From: Butyribacter intestini
GTDB lineage: Bacteria > Bacillota > Clostridia > Lachnospirales > Lachnospiraceae
Reading direction: 5' to 3'
Assembly (NCBI GenBank): GCA_001414325.1
Contig: LLKB01000005.1
Span: forward strand, 658,635-722,634
Length of the DNA stretch: 64,000 nt
Shown here: positions 52,346 through 60,376 of the stretch, piece by piece
Position numbering within the stretch: the stretch's first letter is position 1
Layout: each line of letters opens with the position of its first letter
The notes under the pieces: model-generated
Seen by the model: only the letters and a program-made list of their open reading frames with translations
Told to the model about the DNA's origin: nothing
Database searches by the model: none
Position numbers and translations under genes: made by a program

Positions 52346-52771
52346 ATGAACAAACATATTGATGACAACTGTATTTTTTGTAAACTTGCAAACGGTCAGA
52401 TACCTACAAACTCAATCTACGAAGATGATGACTTTAAGGTAATTCTTGACGCCGCACCGGCTGCAAAGGGACACGCCATCATCCTGCCTAAAACACACGC
52501 AGCAAATCTTTTTGAACTGCCTGACGAATACGGCGAAAAAATATTTGCAATCGCTAAAAAATGTGGAAAAGCTATTAAAGAAACTTATGATTATGATGGA
52601 TTAAATGTACTTCAGAATAATGGTGAGGCAGCAGGACAGACAGTCTTTCACCTCCATGTGCACCTCATACCAAGAATGAAAGACGACAACATCGACATTA
52701 AATGGGCACAAGGAGAATGTGCTGACGGCGAGAAAATTGCTGAGGAAATAAAAGCAAACTTAACAGATTAA
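52346..52771 (+). CDS. HIT-family nucleotide hydrolase
   Basis: A 141-residue histidine triad protein, probably HinT-like, hydrolysing adenosine 5'-phosphoramidates or related nucleotides. The triad is HLHVHLIPR. The N-terminal CIFCKLANGQIPTNSIYEDDDF and the middle HAIILPKTHAANLFELPDE are typical. The ATG follows GAGG by 6 bases; in-frame ATGs upstream fall in the structured leader and are not the preferred start. Product family is unrelated to the alarmone synthetase sharing this leader, though both handle nucleotides. Confidence 0.94.
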   Translation: MNKHIDDNCIFCKLANGQIPTNSIYEDDDFKVILDAAPAAKGHAIILPKTHAANLFELPDEYGEKIFAIAKKCGKAIKETYDYDGLNVLQNNGEAAGQTVFHLHVHLIPRMKDDNIDIKWAQGECADGEKIAEEIKANLTD

Positions 52772-52774
52772 TAT

Positions 52775-52928
52775 ACGGACGCAGGTCTTTAATATATATT
52801 TTGCAGCGAAGACCGTTATAACATCGTCAGCACTTAATGAGCGTACTATGCTCATTTATGTGCTGCTACGATGTTATCCGAGCGAAAGCGTGTCTGAGCG
52901 TAAAATATATATAAAGACCTGCGTCCGT
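52775..52928. repeat. Foldback palindromic element between HIT and fliS
   Basis: 154 bases whose ends are a perfect 17-bp inverted repeat, ACGGACGCAGGTCTTTA. Inner nested pairs are ATAACATCG/CGATGTTAT, AGCAC/GTGCT and ATGAGC/GCTCAT, so nearly the whole stretch can fold as one imperfect hairpin. It lies between two convergent genes and could end transcription both ways. A second copy was not seen in the window. Confidence 0.7.
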
Positions 52929-52947
52929 TTGTCATATCACAAACCCC

Positions 52948-53424
52948 TTAAGCCTTAAACCCTCTTACAGCTTCATTATCCATAAACACTTCATTGAGCG
53001 TTCCTTTTCCATAAGTGAGTCCGGCATATACTTTTTGGGAGTTCTGTACTACTGAACCTGATGTATCCTGTTTTGCTACTTCTTCAAATGACTTGCGAAG
53101 TTTTTCCATGTTTTCTTTTACATTGTCTATATTTACAGATTTTCTTTTGATTATTGAAGCAGTAAGCTGTCTGTTCACATATGTATATATACTGTACAGA
53201 TTATGCGAAATCTCATATCCCATATCCAGACTTCCCCTTAATTCACTAACACAACCTTTTGCACTTTTAAGATAACTGTCTGCTTTCTGTAAATCTTCTG
53301 TTTTAAAACCATCCTCTGCCTGTTCTATACAATAATCAAACATTTCAAATAGTATCACTACAAGCTCACTTTTGTTTGCCTGTGATATGCGTGCAGTAAA
53401 TTGTCTTTTTTCTTCACTTGTCAA
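52948..53424 (-). CDS. fliS: Flagellin export chaperone FliS
   Basis: Binds the C terminus of flagellin and prevents its premature polymerisation. A 158-residue, all-helical protein with the FliS pattern ANKSELVVILFEMFDYCIEQAE, then LKSAKGCVSELRGSLDMGYEISHNLYSIYTYVNRQLT. It is slightly longer than the usual 125-135 residues through a C-terminal extension (TYGKGTLNEVFMDNEAVRGFKA). It follows flagellin by 19 bases, which supports the call. Confidence 0.9.
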   Translation of the reverse strand: MTSEEKRQFTARISQANKSELVVILFEMFDYCIEQAEDGFKTEDLQKADSYLKSAKGCVSELRGSLDMGYEISHNLYSIYTYVNRQLTASIIKRKSVNIDNVKENMEKLRKSFEEVAKQDTSGSVVQNSQKVYAGLTYGKGTLNEVFMDNEAVRGFKA

Positions 53425-53443
53425 TTTTTACTTTCCTCGCTTC

Positions 53444-54829
53444 CTACATACCCTGAAGGAGACTCATTATCGTCTGTGGTCTGTTGTTTGCCTGTGAGAG
53501 CATTGATGTTGCTGCCTGCTGCAATACAGTAAGCTGAGTATATTCTGTCATCTCGCTTGCCATATCTGTATCAATGATTCTTGACATTGACTCCGTCATG
53601 TTTTCTCCAAACACATTTAAACTTGAAACTGTCGTCTCAAGACGATTCTGGTATGCACCAAGCTTAGCACGTGCCGTCGATATCTGTCTGATTGCCGTAT
53701 CTGCAAGTGCTATTCCGTTAGAAGCACCATAATTTGTGCAGACATTTAATAAATCTTTTCCATTCTGATCCCTAAGTTTAAGTGCATCGCATGATACGGT
53801 AGGAAAATCCATGTCAAGTGTCTGATGCTCGTTTGCTCCAATCTGAATTGTCATATATCCCGCATCATATACTTTCATTCTTACAGTCTTATTGTTTGGT
53901 AATGCCTTATCACCTGACGGAAGTTCAACTGTCATCTCAACACCGTCCTCATCAATTATATTCAAAAGATTTCCTTTTGCCGTGTATCTTGCACTGTCTG
54001 TAAATCCTGTCTGACCTGCCGCAGCCTGTCCGAGTGTTACCTCAGCATTTGTTCCAACATTTTTCTGTTTTGTACCGTCTTCATACTTAATTTCAACATA
54101 ATAATCATCTCCGGCAGCATTTGATGTGATTCTTCCGGATGTACTATAACTTAAGTTCATCTTCTGACAAGCTTCAATAATATCTTTTTCTATCTGTTCT
54201 TTCGGCTCGTCTTTTGTTATATTTATCGTTTCGCCATTTATTGAGAAAGAAGTATCTTTCGTTGCAGGAGTTGTTATCTTATTCCAAATACCTGAAACAG
54301 ATGCAGCCGTTGCATTGCTTACAACCGTAAAACTGTATGTTCCAGCCGTTGCCTCCATTGACACCGATACTGCCTTCACTCCATCAACACTGCTTGACAT
54401 CGTTCTTGATGCTGAACCATCAAAAAGGCTTCTTCCATTAAACTCAGTCGTACTTGAAATACGGTCTATCTCGTCCATAAGCTGGTCAACTTCTTTCTGA
54501 GCTGTCTCCCTATCCTCCAATGTATATGTATCATTTGCATTCTGTACACAAAGTTCACGCACACGCTGTAACACACTATGAATCTCTGATAATGCTCCAT
54601 CTGCTGACTCCAGTATTGATACTCCGTCTTCCGCATTCTGTGCAGAACGGTCAAGTGCACGTATCTGTGTACGCATCTTGTTTGAAATTGCAAGTCCTGC
54701 TGAATCGTCAGCCGCTTTTGTAATCTTATATCCTGAACTTAACTTCTGCATACTTAAAGATAATCTGTTATCATTCTTTTTTAAATTTACATTTGCAAGC
54801 TGAGCTGATATATTGTGATTTATTTTCAT
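53444..54829 (-). CDS. Flagellin
   Basis: Filament subunit of 461 residues. N-terminal D0/D1 helices (about 1-140) read MKINHNISAQLANVNLKKNDNRLSLSMQKLSSGYKI and AADDSAGLAISNKMRTQIRAL. The C-terminal helices (about 370-461) read TAIRQISTARAKLGAYQNRLETTVSSLN and TQLTVLQQAATSMLSQANNRPQTIMSLL. The central 200 residues are variable and form surface domains D2/D3. Length is moderate. It is one gene of a block with fliS downstream and the FliK-like gene upstream, with only 42 bases to the latter. Confidence 0.96.
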   Translation of the reverse strand: MKINHNISAQLANVNLKKNDNRLSLSMQKLSSGYKITKAADDSAGLAISNKMRTQIRALDRSAQNAEDGVSILESADGALSEIHSVLQRVRELCVQNANDTYTLEDRETAQKEVDQLMDEIDRISSTTEFNGRSLFDGSASRTMSSSVDGVKAVSVSMEATAGTYSFTVVSNATAASVSGIWNKITTPATKDTSFSINGETINITKDEPKEQIEKDIIEACQKMNLSYSTSGRITSNAAGDDYYVEIKYEDGTKQKNVGTNAEVTLGQAAAGQTGFTDSARYTAKGNLLNIIDEDGVEMTVELPSGDKALPNNKTVRMKVYDAGYMTIQIGANEHQTLDMDFPTVSCDALKLRDQNGKDLLNVCTNYGASNGIALADTAIRQISTARAKLGAYQNRLETTVSSLNVFGENMTESMSRIIDTDMASEMTEYTQLTVLQQAATSMLSQANNRPQTIMSLLQGM

Positions 54830-54871
54830 GAAAATTCCCTTTCCTTTCTTTGATATAATCCGTTTTCTGTT

Positions 54872-57800
54872 TTACTGTTTTGACACTGACACCAAATGTG
54901 CCGTTATTATCTTTGCAGCCTTGTAAAGAGCTGATGTATCTGCATCGCTTTTACCTGCCATAAGACCGTCTGTCTGTGATACTCTGTTCATTCCATATGA
55001 TATATTTTTAACTTCAAATCCGGCAGTTTCTAACGCTTTTGTAAGCTTATCCGATGATTCTTTCAAAAGTTCATAACCCTGCCTTTCACCCGCAAAAACA
55101 TATCCCTTAACAGACTCTCCCGTAACTTTAACTTCTGCCGTAACATCACCGAGCAGCAAAACATCATCTTCATCAGAACTGTTTCCCCTGATACTTACCT
55201 TTACTTTACCATTGTCACCGTCACTTGGTATAATGGTGACATTCATATTTGTAATAGTATCCCCTGTTTTTATCGGAATATCATAACTTCTTCTCTCTGC
55301 CATAAGCATACTTAAATTTATTCCCTTAGAAAGACTTCTAAGACTGTCTAAATCCTCATATCTTATATCAGGCTGTTCATATGACCTGTTTAATATATCT
55401 TCCATATATTTTTCGGCTTGTTTGCACTTTTCCTGAATACTTTCCTCAGAATCAAGCACCTCTGACATACTGTCTGTCAATTCTTCAAACTCTGTCTGCT
55501 TCTCACTGTCGAGCACATCTTTACGCTTATAACTCTCTTTTAAAGGATTATACGAATTTTCGATATAATTCAATGCCGCCTCGATATTTTCCATTGTCGC
55601 AGGTATATCAAGATTTGCAAGCATATCTCTTATCTGACCTCTCTCAGCTTCAAGAGTTCTGACATTTTCTGCTTTCGCATCATAATATGCCTTTTCAATC
55701 TCCTTGTCACCGTCAGCCTCTTTAACCTGCTGTGCAAACATTTCAAGTGATGTATTAAGTACACTACCTATATCACCATTTGCAACCTCATCAAGTTTTG
55801 ACGGTGAAATCTCATCGAGCGTATCTGAAACAAGAGTGTCAAAATATCTTCCCTTAATGCTTTCTTCCTCTGAAACATCAGTGTTTTGCACATCTGCCGA
55901 AGTCTGCTCTGACTGATTTTGAGCCTGTCTGTTTCTGCCTGAAAGTTCAGAACCATTCTCCTGATTTTCTGTATGTGCTGCACTAAAGCCCTCATTTATC
56001 TGTTCTGTTATTGATGAAGCCATAAAATTAAGCTCTTTAAGTCCGCCAAAATCATCATCTATCTTTGTGTCGATACCATGATTTTTCATTGTTCTTACCG
56101 CTGTCAAAAGATTTCCAAGCGTCATTTCCCTGTCAGACTGTAAGACTGCACCGATTGCTGCACCATCCGACTTTTCAATATTGTTTAAAAGCCTGTAGAT
56201 ACCAATATATCCATCTCTTTCCTGCTCTGAAATATCTCCTGACTTCTGTAGCTGCCAGAGATATTTACTGTATTTTTCCTCTGTACTTAAATCCTTCGTG
56301 GCATTTATATCCGAAAGTTTCTTATCAAGGTCACTTATCGAGGTGTCAAGCGGATTGTCACCCCGCCTTATCATTTCAAGGACAGTCGATGGTTTCATAT
56401 TGTCGATAACCCTGTTTAAGACAGCGTCGTATTCCTTAACTGAAAGCACATTCTCCTCTGTTATCTCCATACCGTTATAGCCGAGAATCCTTACTGCCCT
56501 TTCATTTGCATTTGTATCTTCCATGCCAAGCTCTTTAAGAAGATTTGGAACACTCGCAAATGCTTTTTGGATTGAGTCACCATAAGAAGCATCTACCTGT
56601 GTAGAAACCATCTCATAAAGCTGTCCATACTGCTGCCTGCCGTAAGTCTCACTCGAAGCTGCCGCATGAAGTTCATTTAATGTGAGAAGATTTTGCTGTC
56701 TTACTGTTCTTCCGATAAGTGATGCCGGTGCATTTGCAATGTCTGCTTTCTGCTGCAAAGTCTCCTGCAAAAGGCTGAGTTCATCATCACTAACATCACC
56801 TGCCGCACCTGTCGTATAGACAGCGTTTTCTTCATTTCTTAATTCCTCCACTACCTGTTCGAGTGGTGCAGTATTTATATCTATTCCTTTTTGTCTCATA
56901 TTCATAACAGACTGTGTAGTCATCTTAAGGCATATCTCTGCGACATATCTTTTTGCAATGACTTCTTCAACCTGCATATCGCTCATTCCCTCAACTACCG
57001 TAGTCGGAATATTATTAGAAGTAATATCAGCAATCCCTGAATTTGTCTTATTGCAGGCTGCAGCCTGTCTTAAAAGTTCAAGATTTAATACACCGTTACC
57101 TGAATAATTTTCATTTGCAAATGCAATATCACCGACCGCAGCTTTTACTGCCGTTGATATATCCGCATCCGTTATCGCCGCAAAATTATTTATAATGCTT
57201 CTCGCTATAACAAACTCTGATGTATCGAGTGATGCCTGCTCAGGCTCTGCCCCTGCCGCAACAGACTGAAGTATCTGTTCAAATGCCGTCTTTGCTGACA
57301 TATCAGAACTTATATCATTTAATACGGACATTGTCTTAAGTGCATCTGCCGTGACCGGAAGGTCATTTGCAAAAAGCCACTTTGCATCTGCTGCAGCACT
57401 CTCCTTATCAAGCCCTGTTGCATCTATAAGCCTTTCAACCTGTGGCTCTATCTGTTCCCAGATTTCAGCGTCATAGACCTCTCCGTCAAAAGCATCACTT
57501 CCAGAATACTGACCATGATATATATTTTCTATCGTTGGTGTAAGCGAGTTACCTACAATATATGCCTTTGTATCGTCAGACATATTAAGTGCAGAAGAAC
57601 TCATCTGAAGTGCAGACACTATCTTTGAAATATTTTCCGCCGTGACCGGAATACCTGAATTTTCCAAAATCTTTTTTAGACCGGCTTCTGCCTTTGCATC
57701 AAGAGAGCCTGTTGCCTGAATTTTTTTAAGTTCTTCCTCAAACTCATCAATATCTTTTTTGTTTTCTTCCCTGTTCTGCTCATTGTCAAGTTTCTGCTGT

Positions 57801-58327
57801 TTCATCTTTTCAACAGCTTTGTCAACATATTCTTCCTCGCATTTATCAACAGAACCCTCTGACTCCTCAACAGATTTGTAATCATCCCCTGTAAGAACCG
57901 CAAGATTTTTATTCATCTCAGTTTTGACTGCTGCCGCATCCTTACTTTCCGAACTGCCTGAAGTGCCCGTTCTGTAACCATAAGTGCCTGAATTTACACC
58001 CGAACTTACCATCGTATGACTGACAGCCACCGCTCCGGATGCCAAACCACCGTTTCCAACTTCTTTCAGCACGATATTATCTTTAGACACATCCATGATC
58101 TTAAATCTTCTAGTTTCGCCCTCCCTGGCATTCTGTACTGCGGTCTTTGGTACTGCCACCTCAACACCATTAAAGTTGATGGAAATCTGATTTGAAACTT
58201 TCGATACAACACCTTCAACAACCTGCCCCTTACTTCCTATCGCAAGCATAGAACCGTTTAAAACTCCTGCCCTGCCGCCGGACATATTTGCCGTCCTGTT
58301 GTATATGTCTCTTATATTCACATTCAT
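54872..58327 (-). CDS. Very large FliK-like flagellar protein (DUF6240-type)
   Basis: An 1151-residue protein beside flagellin and fliS. The N-terminal segment resembles a small beta-barrel (VNIRDIYNRTANMSGGRAGVLNG; VVEGVVSKVSNQISINFNGVEVAVP). The long middle is repetitive helical sequence with recurring phrases such as DIPATMENIEAALNYI, GIPVTAENISKIVSAL and DLPVTADALKTMSVL, which look like degenerate repeats. The C-terminal 100 residues (VKVSIRGNSSDEDDVLLLGDVTAEVKVTGESVKGYVFAG; LLKESSDKLTKALETAGFEV) fit the hook-length control C-terminal domain. By length it is far larger than known FliK proteins. The ATG follows AGGTGAG. Confidence 0.72.
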   Translation of the reverse strand: MNVNIRDIYNRTANMSGGRAGVLNGSMLAIGSKGQVVEGVVSKVSNQISINFNGVEVAVPKTAVQNAREGETRRFKIMDVSKDNIVLKEVGNGGLASGAVAVSHTMVSSGVNSGTYGYRTGTSGSSESKDAAAVKTEMNKNLAVLTGDDYKSVEESEGSVDKCEEEYVDKAVEKMKQQKLDNEQNREENKKDIDEFEEELKKIQATGSLDAKAEAGLKKILENSGIPVTAENISKIVSALQMSSSALNMSDDTKAYIVGNSLTPTIENIYHGQYSGSDAFDGEVYDAEIWEQIEPQVERLIDATGLDKESAAADAKWLFANDLPVTADALKTMSVLNDISSDMSAKTAFEQILQSVAAGAEPEQASLDTSEFVIARSIINNFAAITDADISTAVKAAVGDIAFANENYSGNGVLNLELLRQAAACNKTNSGIADITSNNIPTTVVEGMSDMQVEEVIAKRYVAEICLKMTTQSVMNMRQKGIDINTAPLEQVVEELRNEENAVYTTGAAGDVSDDELSLLQETLQQKADIANAPASLIGRTVRQQNLLTLNELHAAASSETYGRQQYGQLYEMVSTQVDASYGDSIQKAFASVPNLLKELGMEDTNANERAVRILGYNGMEITEENVLSVKEYDAVLNRVIDNMKPSTVLEMIRRGDNPLDTSISDLDKKLSDINATKDLSTEEKYSKYLWQLQKSGDISEQERDGYIGIYRLLNNIEKSDGAAIGAVLQSDREMTLGNLLTAVRTMKNHGIDTKIDDDFGGLKELNFMASSITEQINEGFSAAHTENQENGSELSGRNRQAQNQSEQTSADVQNTDVSEEESIKGRYFDTLVSDTLDEISPSKLDEVANGDIGSVLNTSLEMFAQQVKEADGDKEIEKAYYDAKAENVRTLEAERGQIRDMLANLDIPATMENIEAALNYIENSYNPLKESYKRKDVLDSEKQTEFEELTDSMSEVLDSEESIQEKCKQAEKYMEDILNRSYEQPDIRYEDLDSLRSLSKGINLSMLMAERRSYDIPIKTGDTITNMNVTIIPSDGDNGKVKVSIRGNSSDEDDVLLLGDVTAEVKVTGESVKGYVFAGERQGYELLKESSDKLTKALETAGFEVKNISYGMNRVSQTDGLMAGKSDADTSALYKAAKIITAHLVSVSKQ

Positions 58328-58376
58328 CGATTTCTCACCTTTCATTTATGACTTATAAATAAAATATCTATACTTT

Positions 58377-58405
58377 TATTTCGGCTAAAGTGGTAAATTT
58401 CTTGA
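58377..58405 (-). promoter_or_regulatory. Possible sigma-28 (flagellar) promoter
   Basis: On the minus strand, TCAAG, 15 bases, GCCGAAAT, close to the sigma-28 consensus TAAA-N15-GCCGATAA (6 of 8 at the -10 box). It lies about 50 bases before the FliK-like gene. Confidence 0.55.
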
Positions 58406-58522
58406 GAATAAAAACAATATCATACTTTTACTTTTTTTATAAAAACAAACATTTATTAACAAAGCGACCCAAAATTATCTCTCAATTCATTAAATTGACC
58501 TCTAAGGACAAAAAACAATACT

Positions 58523-58551
58523 TTCATTTTTAACACTTTTTATGATATAAT
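58523..58551 (+). promoter_or_regulatory. Candidate promoter of the secreted multidomain protein gene, separated from it by the IS
   Basis: TTCATT and a perfect TATAAT with 17-base spacing, followed 27 bases later by the left copy of the IS target duplication. Removing the IS would place this promoter about 60 bases ahead of the gene that now starts at 60377. Confidence 0.5.
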
Positions 58552-58746
58552 ACCAAACAACAAATCCTTTATTGTATTAATATACTTATAGGTAATTGCG
58601 AAACAAGTTTGAAATCTTGATTCCAATAGGGAAAAATCCAGCAGAGCTGGATTTTAAAGAGATGTTTATGCGAAATAGGATTTTATTGCATAAAAACAAA
58701 GCAGATAGAATTATCTGCCTGTAAAACAGGTGGGAAATATAGAAGA

Positions 58747-59454
58747 TTATGCTATTAACGGCTTCAAGCTACGGATATACTGGTGTTTATGAATTTTATC
58801 AGCTACTATGACAGTGAGCAGCTGTGCAATCCCTGCAAGCAGTAAATCAGAATGAAGAGTTTCTTCATTCTGTGTCTTACGACCTGCAACACAAAAACTG
58901 TCTTTAAAGTGGTTAATGGCTTTTTCTACATTTACACGTATTTTGTATGTGGAATCCCATTCTTCCGTATCACGAACACATCCGGGGTAAGCACGAAGAT
59001 TTTTTTCAGGGTAGATGTAAATCATTCTTCCGCAGGAAGAAGTTGTGCATGGGTTATCACAATAGCATACACGCTTGGATTTCTTAGTAGTACTGTTCCA
59101 TTCCCATTTCATTTTTGGACAGACGAATTTCATAGTTGGAAGTCCGCAACGCAGATGGGATTTGCTTCCTTCACGCTTCATTGGAAGAAAGGGATCATGT
59201 GGACAACAGGGAATGCCTTTGTCATTGACAGTATAATCAACCCCTTCAATTTTCAGCTTGTTTTTCAGCGGAATACAGGCCTTTTCAAAGGATGTTTCCT
59301 GTAACAGGTATTTATAAATTTCAATGGAATCAAAAGCAGCATCACCCAGAAAAGTTTTTGGATTGATAAGAGGATGCTTTTTGAAGAAATCCATTAAGGT
59401 AGGAATCAGTGCTTTTGCATCTGCAAGGCTTTTATCTTCATCAGGAGAATCGGC
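58747..59454 (-). CDS. IS transposase, C-terminal part (reached by -1 frameshift)
   Basis: Carries the second catalytic Asp in TFLGDAAFDSIEIYKYL and the Glu in RVNVEKAINHFKDSF, in the DDE layout of IS1182-like transposases. The first free-standing ATG is at 59394, but the frame is open back to 59454, the exact point where a -1 slip from the upstream frame would enter. Four or more cysteines (CYCDNPCTTSSCG) suggest a zinc-binding insert. Confidence 0.82.
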   Translation of the reverse strand, partial: ADSPDEDKSLADAKALIPTLMDFFKKHPLINPKTFLGDAAFDSIEIYKYLLQETSFEKACIPLKNKLKIEGVDYTVNDKGIPCCPHDPFLPMKREGSKSHLRCGLPTMKFVCPKMKWEWNSTTKKSKRVCYCDNPCTTSSCGRMIYIYPEKNLRAYPGCVRDTEEWDSTYKIRVNVEKAINHFKDSFCVAGRKTQNEETLHSDLLLAGIAQLLTVIVADKIHKHQYIRSLKPLIA

Positions 59455-60203
59455 TTTTTTTCTATAACGATTTCGGGGTGGGATGCAAGAAAGTCTTTGT
59501 TGTAAAAGCTTATATCTCTGACGATACCAAGTCCGTTTGTTATAATGCCAAATTTATAGGCATAGCAGAAATGTCCGTTCACATACATCTGCTGAATGGC
59601 AGGATTTGCGGCAGCATGAGAAGGCATGGAGCCATAGGCTGCTTTGTAAGGGTCGTAGGAATCATCCAGTCCTTTTGCCTTTTTAAATGCTTTGAGCTGC
59701 TTTATGATACGGTTGGCATATTTCGGGTTATTTTCAGTAACCCATGCTTCGATGCCTGATGTATCGAAAAGCAGCATGGAAGCTTTTTGGCTATCAATTT
59801 TTTGGCATATCGGTTCGGTCAGTTCAACCATATGATCGAACATGGATTGTAAGTCCAAAAGAAAATCCTGTTTGAAACGGGTAAATTTAGAGGCATCTGG
59901 AACAACATCAAAACCGCAGAAATCCCGTAATTCCTGAGAGTATTTTAAGAATACAATCAGAAGGGATGTGGTTGGAATCGAGAAAATAAGCAGTAATAAC
60001 AGAGCTTTGAGCATCGGATAAAGAAGATGCTTATGTGGTCTGCCGGTGGCAGCATGAAAATGACAAACGAAAGATGTTGGGACAATTTCATCAAGATTTA
60101 TGGTTTCATCGAGGATGGAAAGAAACTCATATTTGTTGTTATCAAATTTATTTTGGCAATCTGAAAAAATATCTGCCAAAGAAAGCTGTTTGTATGTTAT
60201 CAT
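59406..60203 (-). CDS. IS transposase, N-terminal part
   Basis: A 265-residue frame beginning MITYKQLSLADIF with the N-terminal helical domain, FCGFDVVPDASKFTRFKQDF, and the first catalytic Asp in LLFDTSGIEAWV. At codon 248 the frame passes over A AAA AAG (59454-59460 on the plus strand as a T-run), the classic -1 slippery heptamer, and the -1 frame continues into the C-terminal part. The last 17 codons of this frame are not part of the transposase. Confidence 0.85.
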   Translation of the reverse strand: MITYKQLSLADIFSDCQNKFDNNKYEFLSILDETINLDEIVPTSFVCHFHAATGRPHKHLLYPMLKALLLLLIFSIPTTSLLIVFLKYSQELRDFCGFDVVPDASKFTRFKQDFLLDLQSMFDHMVELTEPICQKIDSQKASMLLFDTSGIEAWVTENNPKYANRIIKQLKAFKKAKGLDDSYDPYKAAYGSMPSHAAANPAIQQMYVNGHFCYAYKFGIITNGLGIVRDISFYNKDFLASHPEIVIEKKPILLMKIKALQMQKH

Positions 60204-60376
60204 ATAAGTACGACTCCTTTACTGGTGGATATGGTTAGTAGTTTATAGTCAATTCTATTTTACCATAAATCAGTGAGGAGTTGTTTTATTTTGTAATGAA
60301 AAATATCCCGTATTTATGCGAGGCTTGATGTTTCGCAAACGCCTAAATATACTTAAATCGAAAGGAGAAAGATTTT

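Larger units (their letters stand above)
58589..60345 (-). mobile_element. IS1182-like insertion sequence, 1757 bp
   Basis: Ends are imperfect inverted repeats of 17 bases (TAGGTAATTGCGAAACA and TAGGCGTTTGCGAAACA, 14 matches). An exact 10-base direct repeat, AATATACTTA, flanks it at 58579-58588 and 60346-60355, so this is a recent insertion. It carries one transposase in two overlapping frames on the minus strand. It inserted 31 bases upstream of the start of the secreted protein gene, between its likely promoter and its ribosome binding site. Confidence 0.85.

Noticed and set aside
53015..53275. Plus-strand frame inside fliS
   Set aside because: Antisense to fliS with Ser/Phe/Leu bias and no ribosome binding site.
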